Assembly (NCBI GenBank): GCA_037200845.1 | Contig: JBBCGQ010000001.1 | Coordinates: forward strand, 1,488,001 to 1,552,000 | DNA: 64,000 nucleotides | DNA from: Bauldia sp. | GTDB lineage: Bacteria; Pseudomonadota; Alphaproteobacteria; Rhizobiales; Kaistiaceae | Direction: 5' to 3' | In this document: positions 16,116 through 24,627 of the stretch, piece after piece | How positions within the stretch are numbered: the first letter of the stretch is position 1 | Layout: each line of letters opens with the position of its first letter | The notes under the pieces: generated by a model | What the model saw: only the letters and a program-made list of their open reading frames with translations | Told to the model about the DNA's origin: nothing | Databases searched by the model: none | Program-made: the position numbers and the translations under genes

Positions 16116-16531
16116 CGTTTGTCGAACAGGTTGCCCGTGACCAACAGCGCAGGCATGTCGAGAACTATGGTGGCAAGTGGGTCGATACCATGCCCACCAT
16201 GCTCACGCGTTCATGGGTCTGGTTTGTCCGCGATGTGCTGAGCGCGACAGAGGTAGACGGCATCAACGCGCAAGCGCGCTTCATGGCTGACTTCGACGCC
16301 GAAAACGAACGCACGGCCGAGCGCGCCGTTGTGGCGGTGCTCGCTCGCGCCACCGATGACGTTACCCTGCTTGTCGAGATCGATATCGAAGCGACTGCCG
16401 AGAGCATTTCCATATCCTGGCCCTTCGGCGACGCATCGCCAGCCGACAGCGCCGCCGCCGAGCACGTGCTGGCCGTCGCCTTAGACAGCATTGCGGACGC
16501 CGCCGCCGCTGCCGCCGAAAGCTTCGCGTAA
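16112..16531 (+). CDS. Hypothetical acidic element protein
   Basis: A 139-residue protein coupled by ATGA overlap to the previous gene. The central part 'FMADFDAENERTAERAVVAVLA' is very acidic and the C-terminus is an Ala-rich helix ending 'AAAAAAESFA'. Negative charge overall contrasts with the basic neighbours. It is the last gene of the small-gene operon, and a copy of the element motif ATTTGCCTAACTT lies 100 bp downstream, before the primase gene. The function is unknown. Confidence 0.6.
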   Translation: MTFVEQVARDQQRRHVENYGGKWVDTMPTMLTRSWVWFVRDVLSATEVDGINAQARFMADFDAENERTAERAVVAVLARATDDVTLLVEIDIEATAESISISWPFGDASPADSAAAEHVLAVALDSIADAAAAAAESFA

Positions 16532-16630
16532 ACTCTTAGCTCTTTGTCGTCTGGTTCGGCATCTTCCGGACGACAAGCCGGGAGCGACGACCGCGCGTTT
16601 CCTTGGCGCGGTCGTCGGCTTCCCCGAAAC

Positions 16631-16643
16631 ATTTGCCTAACTT
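16631..16643 (+). repeat. Third copy of the element motif ATTTGCCTAACTT
   Basis: Identical to the copy at 14552-14564 and placed in the 182-bp gap before the replication genes. Its conservation between unrelated gaps suggests a protein-binding or promoter role for the element's regulation. Confidence 0.5.
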
Positions 16644-16713
16644 TTTCTAGCGTTGATGAGGCCGGCGACCTACGTCGTGGCCGGCTAGTTTCTGTTCAGC
16701 GTGGAGCATTCAA

Positions 16714-17807
16714 ATGGTCTCAACAAACACGAACGACGACACGGCGGCGCGCTCCACGCCCGGGCGTGTCCGGCGGGCGGCTTTTAGCCGAGCCGTCCGC
16801 CAACTTCTTTTCAGATGCGATCCTTATCGGCGCCGCAGACGACACGTCATTAGATCGGCCGATGACGATCAGCTTCGCACCGTCGCGCCGTTCGAAGCGT
16901 TGGAAGGCGTGGCCGACGACAGGCCGCGAGCTTCTGTCGAACCTCGCGACGCATTACGTGCGCGAGTCGAAGGACGGGCTGCTTCTCCTGTTTGGCACGT
17001 TGTCAGGTCGCCGCCGCGTCGCTGAAGATATAGAGGCGCTAGACGCCATCGGCTTCGACATCGACGCCGGGCAAACGTTCGGTGAAGTGGTGGCGTGTGT
17101 TGCTGGCGCTGGCAAGTCGGCTGTCGTGTGGACGACGCACAGTCATTCCGACACGCATCATAAGGCTCGCGTCCTCATTCCGCTTGCCGAAACATATCGG
17201 CCGGATCGCGCCACGCCTCTTGATCGGCGCAAGGCCGAATGGCGGGCGCGATACGAGGCCGTTGGACGTGAGCTTGGCCTTGCCTTCGATCCTACCGGCG
17301 CGGACTTGAATCGCAGCTTCTACGCACCCGCGCATCGTCGTGCCGCGCCGTTCCGGACCGTCGTCAACATCGGCGGGCCGCTGTTCTTACCCCAGGTCGA
17401 ACTTCCTCCCGAACGTGAGCGCCGTACTGTCGCCGTTCGGAAATCTGGAATCATCCTCGAAGACGAAGCCTTGCGGACTCGTTTTGCCCGCTTGCTTGCA
17501 GAAGGCGGCGAGCGCTTCGACGTGTGCGGCTTTCTGGATGATGTCGGCTGGCCCATTCGTTCATGGAGCGGAAGCGAGAAAAGCAACCATCGAATGTCCG
17601 AACGAAGATGCGCATACGAAGAAGCCGGGCGATGGTCCCGATAACGGATGCGTGGCGTTCAGCGGCGACGGCCAGCGCAGCGCGGCAATCACTTGTCAGC
17701 ACGCGCACTGCCGCGACATTCGCGCTTCCGATTTTCTGACTTTGATTTGTAGCGCCATCGACATTGAGGGGGATGCGGTCGAGCGCGCTGGGGAGTTCGT
17801 TGAATGA
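16714..17807 (+). pseudogene. Primase-like replication protein with C-terminal zinc motif, frameshifted
   Basis: Combining frames gives about 360 residues. The middle part 'GFDIDAGQTFGEVV', 'TTHSHSDTHHKARVLIPL' and 'RYEAVGRELGLAFDPTGAD...RSFYAP' has the order of an archaeo-eukaryotic-type primase palm found in phage and plasmid replication proteins (acidic pair, S/H-S-H, basic residue). The end has 'CPNEDAH...C..HAHC', a zinc-binding pattern as in primase-helicase linkers. Frames change near 16,760 (CCCGGG) and 17,580 (AAAA). The ATG at 16714 follows a 180-bp control gap. It probably makes primers for element replication together with the next gene, with which it overlaps by ATGA. The family assignment is by motif only. 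Confidence 0.6.
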
Positions 17808-19806
17808 CCAATGCATTGCGGCCGAAGCGCGAGAAGCCTGAACGCGAGTCCTACCAGTCGATTGCGGGTAGAGTGCAGACACTCGCCGTTGGCGATAACA
17901 CCAACGAGATACTGACGGCGATTGCGGAAGCAAGGCTGTCAAAGACTGAGCGCTCGCGGCTGGTGAAGCTGATCGCAAAGGCAACCGGCGACGGCGTGCA
18001 AGCGCTCAAGGGCGATTTGAAAGACATTCTGGAAGAAATCAGTGACGACAGCACGGCGGCTATAAACGCCGCTACGGCCGCTGCCGCTGCCGCCGGCTTT
18101 CAGGTTGTCCGCCTCGACACCGATCACAACGACATCAAAGCGACGACATGGAAGCACGCGATTGAGCTAAGCCGTAACGGCGGCTTTCTGTACGTCGCGG
18201 GAATGAATCTTGTTCGGCTTAAAGTGGATCGTGAAACCGAGCGGTTGAAGATTGTCACCATGACGCCCGGCCGCTTTGCGGCTGCGTTGGAGGAACGCGT
18301 GAAGTTCCTCGACGTGCGCGGCGAGTATGTGCGCGGTGTTGAAGCGCCGCGTGCCGTCACAACGTCGATGCTTGATGGAACGTATCCGACCGAGCTTGCG
18401 ACTCTTAGTGGCGTGGTCCGGGCACCGTTCTATGTCCGTGTTGATTCCAGAGCGAAGCTTGTCAGTGAAAAGGGATATCACGCGGCAAGCGGCTTCTACT
18501 ATGACGCCGGCAACCTCACGCTCCCCTTAGCCGCGCCCGTCGCCGACATGGAAAGCGGTCAATGATGCACGTGCGCTTCTGGCGGAGTGCTTCTGCGATT
18601 TTCCTTTTGCCGACGCTGGCAGCCGCGCGACGGCATACGCCTTGTTGATCGAACAATTCGTTCGTCCGCTCATATCCGGAAAGACTCCGCTCTATGGCGT
18701 GACGAAGCTCGATAATCGCGTCGGCGGCAGCTATCTCGTCAACACCATTTTCAAGATCGCAACCGGTGCGAGCCCGGCCAATCAAGGCTGGTCCGCCGAC
18801 GCCGAGGAACAGCGCAAGGCGATCACGACAAGCGCGCGCAACCTCCGGACCCTTTTCATCGACAACGTGCGCGACGGCACATTGATCGACTCGAACGCGC
18901 TCGCTCGCCGCGTATCGGAAGCGATCTGGGAAGACCGTTTGCTTGGATCGAATGAGTCATTTGAGGGCGAGCCACGCGAGTCCGTTGTGGTCGTCGGCGT
19001 CAACCTGGCCTTTTCAAATGAGCTTGCGCAGCGTTGGGCGCCGATAGCGCTAGGCGCTCGCACGGCCAAGGAATTTCGGCACTCGGATCGTTCGGGATGG
19101 CTGGAGGAAAACCGCCCTTCGCTCATTCATGCGGTTCTGACGCTGGTCAACAATTGGATAGCCAAGGGCGAGCCTTCCTACGATGGCTCAATTATCGAAG
19201 GCTTCGGCGAATGGGCGGCGATCGTGGGCGGCATTTTGGAAGCGGCCGGCATTGAAGGCTTCCTGTCGAACCTTGCCGCTGCCCGCAGAGAAGCAAACGC
19301 CGAGGGCATCGCCATCCGCCAGTTTGCGACCGCGTGGCTTGAAAATGATGGGTTCGATAAGGCGCGGCACGTCGGCAATCCCGATGCTGAATTCTCCGAC
19401 AGCTTGGTGACGCTGATCGAAGACAGGGATATCGACATCGCTATTCACGGCCATGATGGGCCGGGCCGGGCTCGCTCGCTGGCAAAGGCGTATCCTCGCA
19501 ATCAAAGATCGGGCGGTTCGCATCGACGGCGCGACTTTGCCGGATGGGCGCCGGTTCAGCGGCGACGTGTTCATTCGTGCGGATGGGAGCAAGGACGGGT
19601 ATCGCTATCGCATCGAACGCGGGCGGAGTCGGCTGACGGAATTCGAGCGGGGGCGCGTGCTTGGCTTCGCGGCCGGTGCATCGGCAGTGTTCGACATCGC
19701 AGAGGCAATGGCCTCGCTGCCGGATGACATCGCCGATTGGGACCAGTTGTCGGCGCTGCACGATGCGCGCATGCGCTGGTGGGGGATAAATCGGGAAAAG
19801 GGGTAA
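17804..19806 (+). pseudogene. Primase-associated helicase-like ATPase, frameshifted, Walker A altered
   Basis: The first 250 residues (17804-18565) are intact. The coding frame then shifts near 18,545 and continues with 'CDFPFADAGSRATAYALL', 'VRPLISGKTPLYGV', 'SYLVNTIFKIATG', 'LFIDNVRDG' and 'VVVVGVNLAFSNELAQR'. These match in order the C-terminal ATPase of phage primase-helicases, with Walker B-like and sensor segments. Where the family has AGTGKS this protein has RVGGS, so the P-loop lysine is missing. Another shift near 19,460 is needed to continue into a frame ending at 19806, which might instead be a separate small gene (ATG 19453). Likely role: helicase or its inactive partner in element replication. 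Confidence 0.55.
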
Positions 19807-20229
19807 GAAAGCACCCCCAGCGCCAGAATCTTTTACATATTCTCGCGCACCACGAATCTAAAGTTTTAGAATCACACCTCCCAAGTTTTTGAAGGTTACC
19901 CCTGTTTATCCCTTCACTGATTGGCTTGGTCTCTCTCACGGGGATGAGCGCGAGCGCGCCGGATGAGTGCGGAGCCGAGGGATGATTGCAGATACCAATT
20001 TCAGATTTCCGACCAGAAAAACGGCCGGGTTTTCAGACGGGAATAAAGTAGACTTTGAGCCCGTATCGCAAGCCCCTGCGACCGTGTGAACAGTGTTCAA
20101 ATTGCCGGGCGGTTTCTACTGTATTAGTCCTGTATCGGACCTATTTTTTCTGGAATCATCTTACTTGACCGTCAGCCTGCTATTCCTTACAAACCTGACA
20201 ACCGTCGTCGTCAGGATTGCTCAAGAGCC
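19807..20229. other. 423-bp non-coding, AT-richer gap
   Basis: No convincing gene is visible on either strand. The segment has lower GC than its surroundings with several T and A runs (around 19,850-19,890 and 20,130-20,190). It separates the replication genes from the serine recombinase gene. It could hold the recombinase promoter or an origin, but I see no iterons or clear promoter. Confidence 0.4.
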
Positions 20230-20923
20230 ATGGCAAATACCGGAAATTTCGTAAGCTATCTGCGGGTTTCGACCGATAAGCAGGGCCGTTCCGGGCTCGG
20301 TTTGGAGGCGCAACGCCAGATCGTCGCCGCATTTCTGAATGGCGGTGACTGGCGGCTGATCAAAGAATTCGTTGAGGTTGAGTCCGGCCGTAAGAGCGCG
20401 CGCCCTGAACTGGCAAAGGCGGTAGCGCTGGCGCGTCTGCACAAGGCTACCCTTGTGGTCGCCAAGCTGGACCGGCTGGCGCGCAATGCCGACTTTCTCT
20501 CGAAGCTCCGCGAGGCCGGCGTTCCCCTTCGCTTCTGTGATTTTCCCCGACATCGCAGGCGCAACGGGCGAGTTCATGATTGGTGTCATGGCGCACGTCG
20601 CCCAGCTTGAGGCGGGACTCATTTCGGAACGTACGAAGGCCGCGCTAGGCGCCGCCAAGGCCCGTGGGAGGGCGCTAGGCGGCTATCGTGGCGTTCCCCC
20701 CACCGACGCGGCCCGCGAGGCATCCAAGGCCGCTCTGGCGGCGCGGACGGCCGCTCGCGCAAACGATCTTCGGCCGACGCTTGAAGAGCTTAAAAAGTCA
20801 GGCGTAACCTCACTTTCGGGCATTGCTCGCGAACTGACCGCGCGGGGCATACCGACGCCACGCGGCGGTGCATGGTCCGCCAGCCAAGTAAGCCGGGCGC
20901 TCGCTGCTGCGAAGATGCTTTGA
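20230..20923 (+). pseudogene. Small serine recombinase (resolvase/invertase family), one frameshift
   Basis: The combined 230-residue product has the catalytic domain of serine recombinases. It includes 'SYLRVSTDKQ' with the nucleophilic serine, 'GLGLEAQR', 'VVAKLDRLARN', and after a shift at the CCCC run near 20,546 'PDIAGATGEFMIGVMAHVAQLEAGLISERTK'. A C-terminal helix-turn-helix follows ('SGIARELTARGIPTPRGGAWSASQVSRAL'). Such enzymes resolve dimers or invert DNA. It is followed by a 508-bp gap rich in TGTCC inverted repeats that resemble resolvase half-sites. With a single base removed the enzyme would be complete, so the break may not be real. Confidence 0.85.
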
Positions 20924-21135
20924 AGCAATAGAATAGTCGAAGTTGATTGCAGAACGCGACGGAACGCCAGCGCCTTTATACGTTTGCCAGAAAACAACCC
21001 CCCCTATGGAACCAAAGGGTATATTACCCAAAGTTGCAGAAATGACGCGCACAACGAGAGCACACTAAAGCTGAAGCCCGGACTTTAGGAGCTTTCTGGA
21101 GGCGTCGCCTCTGGTCTCAACCCTGCCGACTCTCA

Positions 21136-21324
21136 TGTCCGAATTTGCAGCGCATATCGCTGCTTGAAAATCTGTCACGCGAAAGTCAGAGCCGCCGCCG
21201 CTTCAACGACAGGTCGCGCCAATTTGACCCTCGTGTCCAAATCACAAATTCGGACATCAAAAACATTTCCGGACATCGAGCGAATCCACGGCGCGTTCCT
21301 GCGCTCGGCTCGTGTCCGAATTTG
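21136..21324. repeat. TGTCCGAATTTG repeat cluster, candidate recombinase res-like site
   Basis: TGTCCGAATTTG occurs at 21136-21147 and 21313-21324 in the same direction, and inverted at 21245-21256. The inverted copy pairs with TGTCCAAAT at 21234 to make a 23-bp imperfect palindrome with TGTCC/GGACA ends. CCGGACA recurs at 21269, and related copies occur at 24182-24192 and 24228-24238. The cluster fills most of the 508-bp gap after the serine recombinase gene. Resolvase half-sites of the Tn3 group also begin TGTC. The gap holds no gene. Confidence 0.6.
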
Positions 21325-21431
21325 ACGGCGCACGCGTCACTTCCGCTGCTTTGACTCTAGCGGTGCCACCACGACGATACAGGCGACGGCGCGGCCGTCT
21401 TTTTATGGTGGGTATTCTAGGAGTTTGAACA

Positions 21432-21623
21432 ATGTGGAATTCGGAGAGTGCGGTTCGCCGGGCCGCCGATAAGGCCGGCTACAGGGTAACGAAATCGCGC
21501 AAGCGCGCCGGTCTCGACAATGCCGGCGAATACATGCTGGTCGATGTGGAAACCAATTTTGCCGTGCTGGGCTCGCGCTATGACGCCGACCTGATCGACA
21601 TCGCGGAGTTCCTGCGCACATGA
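21432..21623 (+). CDS. Small conserved hypothetical phage-type protein
   Basis: A 63-residue protein with ribosome site AGGAG upstream of ATG. 'AADKAGYRVTKSRKRAGLDNAGEYMLVDVETN' and 'LIDIAEFLR' match by eye a short family common in Hyphomicrobiales genomes and phages (basic helix, then a GGYMLID-like strand and an LxxVExYLR-like helix). The function is unknown. It is the first of a rightward run of small genes ending at 22525. Confidence 0.7.
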   Translation: MWNSESAVRRAADKAGYRVTKSRKRAGLDNAGEYMLVDVETNFAVLGSRYDADLIDIAEFLRT

Positions 21624-21715
21624 ACCGGCATGAACGCCGCTCTGCGCGGTACCGTGAGTTTGAAATGTTCACCACCACCATGGGTGCGGACGAGTTTGCC
21701 GCGCTTTCCGAGTAA
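21620..21715 (+). CDS. Very short phage-type ORF (31 codons)
   Basis: The ATG at 21620 overlaps the preceding stop (ACATGA), suggesting coupled translation. The product starts 'MNRHERRSARYREFE', a beginning seen in many tiny phage proteins. It ends at 21715, just before the zinc-motif frame that overlaps it. It may alternatively be the true N-terminus of that gene after a frameshift. Confidence 0.4.
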   Translation: MNRHERRSARYREFEMFTTTMGADEFAALSE

Positions 21716-21959
21716 GTGCGCGTGGCGCGGTTGCGCGCATTCGGTCGCAAGCAATGCCGGCGCCAAAGAGCCGATGCCTGCCGGATGGACGGTCATGCTG
21801 GCCTATCGCGGTAAGGCCAAGCTCAACTTCGAGGAAATTCGCCCCTCGGACATGCTCAGGGATACCGTGCTTTGCCCTCAGCACACCGCTCAGTTGGAGT
21901 CGATGCTGGAACCTTTGCCGGGTCGTCTCTTTGCGGCCGAACCGATGGGGACCGCCTAG
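21630..21959 (+). CDS. Small hypothetical protein with paired cysteine motif
   Basis: The C-terminal 75 residues look coding: 'KCAWRGCAHS' and later 'LCPQHTAQL' give a CxxxxC...CxxH pattern that could bind zinc. The first 30 codons overlap another short frame and look non-coding. The true start is therefore unclear; a TTG or a frameshift from the short gene at 21620 is possible. The stop overlaps the GTG start of the next gene (TAGTG). Confidence 0.5.
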   Translation: MNAALRGTVSLKCSPPPWVRTSLPRFPSKCAWRGCAHSVASNAGAKEPMPAGWTVMLAYRGKAKLNFEEIRPSDMLRDTVLCPQHTAQLESMLEPLPGRLFAAEPMGTA

Positions 21960-22270
21960 TGACCGACGCTGACGAGGAAGATCGCCGCGAAGGAGTGCGC
22001 CTTCGCGCCGCTGTCAACGATGCACTCGCTACCTTTCGCAAAAAGATCGCTACGGCGTCGCTCGGCGAATTACGCGGTGCAGTGAACAACCTCGCTGCAT
22101 CGACCGAGATAAAGAACGAGGCAGGAGGCGTCACCGGCTGGCGCGATGGGCGAAAAGCGGTTGTCCTGCATGACGCACTGCTGAGCCTTCAGCGCGACAA
22201 CGCTTCCAATGAGTCCTTGCGCAAACTGTCTAATGCGTTGGCCAGATGGGACGGCAGCGGAGGCGTCTAA
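21959..22270 (+). CDS. Hypothetical helical element protein
   Basis: 103 residues from a GTG that overlaps the preceding stop. Acidic at first ('DADEEDRREG'), then amphipathic helices ('LRAAVNDALATFRKKIATASLGELRGAVNNLAAS') and a short C-terminal helix. No motif is recognised. I prefer the GTG over an upstream ATG at 21872 because that stretch lies within the previous gene. Confidence 0.55.
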   Translation: MTDADEEDRREGVRLRAAVNDALATFRKKIATASLGELRGAVNNLAASTEIKNEAGGVTGWRDGRKAVVLHDALLSLQRDNASNESLRKLSNALARWDGSGGV

Positions 22271-22339
22271 AACCTTAGCGCAACCTTCGCGCTCCTTCCG
22301 CGTTATGGGCTCGCCCATGTCTATCGAAAGGGAACCCAC

Positions 22340-22525
22340 ATGGCCGTGAACAAGCCCGTAGGCGACAACGCCCGAAAGGGCGCCGTCCGCAAACGCTCGC
22401 AATTGAAAACCGCGCTTCCCGACGCCGAGCCGCACTTCACGAAGCGGTCGCGCGAGACCGGCCAATTCATGGACGTGAAGGCCGACAACGCGAAGTTTAA
22501 GGGAGTCAGGCGCGAAAAAATCTGA
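22340..22525 (+). CDS. Small basic conserved hypothetical protein
   Basis: 61 residues, strongly basic, opening 'MAVNKPVGDNARKGAVRKRSQL' and later 'RSRETGQFMDVKA'. This start is familiar from short proteins of Bradyrhizobium-group genomes and phages, but its function is not known. A GGGAA site lies 9 bases upstream. It is the last rightward gene before the opposite-strand cassette. Confidence 0.7.
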   Translation: MAVNKPVGDNARKGAVRKRSQLKTALPDAEPHFTKRSRETGQFMDVKADNAKFKGVRREKI

Positions 22526-22589
22526 GGGTTGATTTCAGATTGGAGCGTGGCGTTCGGTCGAGTTGCAACGGCAGCGCGATCCGGAGGCG

Positions 22590-23150
22590 CTAGATAGTCC
22601 AACGCTTTCCCTCAAGTCGCTGCTGGCCCACGTAGTGCGGCCGATTGACGAGATTGAGTATCAACGCGGTGGCAGCGGTAACGAATTGCCCGTTGGCGTC
22701 AATCTTCACCGTGCCGTAGTTGTGCGCGGACGACAGAAGGTTCGCGCAACGATCCGAAATGGATTGATCGTCAAACGACGCATGAATTGAATGCGCGAAT
22801 TCGTTGCGCACTTTCCGAATAATATTCAGGTCGTGGTGTTCGCGATCATCGATCAGGCCAAGTGCGAACGCTGCTGCGATCCTGGCCGAGAGAGTTCCGA
22901 GCGGCGCGTTAGAGCCGTCTGTCAGTTCGCCTGCTGTCGGTACGTCGCGCATGAACGCCAACAGCGTCCGACGAAGTTGCTCTTCGAGATAGCCGGCTGA
23001 GATAAGCACGGCGCCGCGCGGAGACTCCTTGTTCAGTTGTTCAAGGAACGGCAAAAATTCCCTGAGGTGAGGATTGGCCTTTAGGTAGCTTTCGTACGAC
23101 GAAGAAACAGGATTGTCTGAGTTTGCGGCGCTTCCTTCATCATCGCCCAT
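22590..23150 (-). CDS. MtlR/HEPN-like protein, second gene of a two-gene cassette
   Basis: The 186-residue protein resembles the mannitol operon repressor (MtlR/MltR) family: 'GYLEEQLRRTLLAFM' and the hallmark 'APLGTLSARIAAAFALGLI' followed by 'HHDLNIIRKVRNEFAHS'. Residues 115-120 (RNEFAH) form an R-N-x3-H motif of the kind that is catalytic in HEPN ribonucleases. No mannitol genes are present, so a repressor role for mannitol is not supported. Its start overlaps the upstream gene by 11 bp. The pair lies against the direction of neighbouring element genes, as cargo often does. A toxin or defence role is inference. Confidence 0.75.
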   Translation of the reverse strand: MGDDEGSAANSDNPVSSSYESYLKANPHLREFLPFLEQLNKESPRGAVLISAGYLEEQLRRTLLAFMRDVPTAGELTDGSNAPLGTLSARIAAAFALGLIDDREHHDLNIIRKVRNEFAHSIHASFDDQSISDRCANLLSSAHNYGTVKIDANGQFVTAATALILNLVNRPHYVGQQRLEGKRWTI

Positions 23151-23694
23151 TGGCTCGATCCTTGGCCATGATCCGCGTGACTATCTGAAGCGTTGTTCCG
23201 GCGAGCATGTCGAAGCGCCCCGCGAAGGCGTCGATCTGGGTCGAGGTATAAAAGTATTCCGGGGACCAGTCTGTTTTCCGGTGCTTGGTCGCGGCGTAGG
23301 ACGGCACCAGCGCGAAGCCGTCGATGACATCCGTCCCCGGTCTCACGTACGGCTGAACGATGCCGTGTGCGATATCATTTCGCCGCCGGCTGGCAGCATC
23401 CATCACCGTGAGACACTGGGAAAAATCCTTCGCTAGCTGTTCGTCTGGGTTTGCCAAAAAGAATGCGACAGCGGCTTCCTTGACCATGCTTCGCCGCCCC
23501 TGAAACGAGATAACCGAACCGTACGCGCGACGCATGGCGTCGGTGCTGCCGCCGACAGCATAAAAGAACAACAGGGATAGATGGGCTTCGACTAACTCCC
23601 ATCCACTGAGGGCGAGGCCAACGCTTGCGAACGTTTTAACATTCGTCTTGTCGCCGTGCTCGGGCGGAGGTGGTCGACTCCAATCGTCAGACAT
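23140..23694 (-). CDS. Hypothetical HEPN-like protein, first gene of a two-gene cassette
   Basis: 184 residues, all-helical in appearance: 'ALSGWELVEAHLSLLFFYAVGG', 'SFQGRRSMVKEAAVAFFL', then 'MDAASRRRNDIAHGIV' containing RNDIAH at residues 105-110, the same R-N-x3-H pattern as its partner. The C-terminal 75 residues contain Trp and Tyr and end in another helix. No signal peptide or membrane segment is evident. The two genes overlap and must be co-expressed. I do not recognise a named family; HEPN membership rests on the motif and helical layout. Confidence 0.65.
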   Translation of the reverse strand: MSDDWSRPPPPEHGDKTNVKTFASVGLALSGWELVEAHLSLLFFYAVGGSTDAMRRAYGSVISFQGRRSMVKEAAVAFFLANPDEQLAKDFSQCLTVMDAASRRRNDIAHGIVQPYVRPGTDVIDGFALVPSYAATKHRKTDWSPEYFYTSTQIDAFAGRFDMLAGTTLQIVTRIMAKDRANGR

Positions 23695-23841
23695 CTTGGA
23701 AATCCCTATGAGCGACCCGTAGGGTCAGGCGCGCAAGCCTACACATTCGCGGTGCTTTTTCATGCCGTCGCCTTTTCCGGAGCGGCAGTAGATCGTCACC
23801 TTCCAAATGAGCATTGAGCGCTTCGCCGATAGTCGAAACGC

Positions 23842-24045
23842 TCACGGCAGGAAATCTCCCGCCACCGCCCGTTGATCTTTTGGACGGGTCAACCGTCGCC
23901 CGCCGAAGCGGTCTCTGAATTTGTCAGCGTCGGCAGGATCGCCGAAGGCGAAGCGCAGTTTCCCATTGATCGTTGACGACATGCCACGAACCGAAATGCC
24001 GTGAGTAGGACGGCAAGGCTTCGGCGAACCCGTGGACCGGCTCAT
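23842..24045 (-). CDS. Small hypothetical element protein
   Basis: 67 residues with GCGAGGG upstream of the ATG at 24045. The middle 'LRFAFGDPADADKFRDRFGGRRL' resembles short proteins that end in a strand and helix ('F.DP..A..F..RFGG'). The function is unknown. It is transcribed toward the HEPN cassette, separated from it by a 147-bp gap. Confidence 0.5.
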   Translation of the reverse strand: MSRSTGSPKPCRPTHGISVRGMSSTINGKLRFAFGDPADADKFRDRFGGRRLTRPKDQRAVAGDFLP

Positions 24046-24347
24046 AATTATGGCCCTCGCATATCTTGGAGGACCACCTGAACTTGATGCGGATGGTTGC
24101 GGTCGATCATCCGTTGTGTGATGCGGCCGACTCTTCGCTCTGCCATTCGGCGATTCTAGCGCCTAGGAATAAAATCCACAATTCCGGACATGCGGCCGTC
24201 AACATGAAGCGCGGCGCCCTCGCGCCTTGTCCGAAAAGGCGAATGGGGCAGTTTTTGCCTAAGTTCTCATCGCGTTCACTGCGGCGGAGTGCTAGCCCGA
24301 CAATACAAAAAGGCGGGCAAAACAGCGCTTTAGTTGAGCAATGGTCG
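24046..24347. promoter_or_regulatory. Control region upstream of the excisionase/integrase genes
   Basis: The 302-bp gap holds no gene I can support. It contains two copies of the TGTCC/GGACA motif (TTCCGGACATG at 24182 and TTGTCCGAAAAGG at 24228) and one copy of the other element motif (TTTTTGCCTAAGTT, 24253-24266). An AT-rich stretch ends just before the excisionase-like start. Both motif families also occur before other element genes, so this is the likely promoter/operator region for excision and integration functions. Confidence 0.5.
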
Positions 24348-24627
24348 ATGGTGTTAACTCCAGAAGAAATTGCCTCCCGTTGGAAGTGTTTCCCCCGCGC
24401 ACGTTCGGCGGTTAATCTCTAGCGGCAAGCTGCAAGCCTTCCGCTTGGGCGGAAAGTTGTTGCGCGTTTCGCTTGCTGCCGTGGAGGAATTCGAGTGCGC
24501 GTCTACAAGCTCCAGAAGTTCAGAGGCGGATTTGCAATCGCCACCTACGAAGCCGGACAACGTATCTCGCGCCGTCAGCTTCTTGCGACTGACCACGCCG
24601 AGGCAGGACGGGAATTTGACCGGATAG
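24348..24627 (+). pseudogene. Excisionase-like helix-turn-helix protein, one frameshift
   Basis: The ATG at 24348 opens 'MVLTPEEIASRWKC'. After a one-base shift at TTTCCCCC near 24,391 it continues 'SPAHVRRLISSGKLQAFRLGGKLLRVSLAAVEEFE'. The whole is a winged helix-turn-helix of the HTH_17/excisionase type ('pseudoR..s..lrrlI..GkL.a.rlG...rv'). It overlaps the integrase start, as xis genes often do. It should direct excision or act as a regulator. The C-terminal tail beyond residue 60 overlaps the integrase and may be dispensable. Confidence 0.65.

Noticed and set aside
19453-19806. Separate 117-residue gene after the ATPase
   Set aside because: It has an ATG but no ribosome site, and its start continues the ATPase sequence after a likely one-base shift, so it is included in the composite; a separate gene cannot be excluded.
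21136-21324. CRISPR array or iteron origin
   Set aside because: The repeats are only 12 bp, occur in both orientations and are irregularly spaced, unlike CRISPR repeats or plasmid iterons; a recombinase site fits better.
22590-23150. Annotation as a mannitol operon repressor
   Set aside because: No mannitol transport or dehydrogenase genes are near, and the gene is cargo of a mobile element; only family similarity supports the name.
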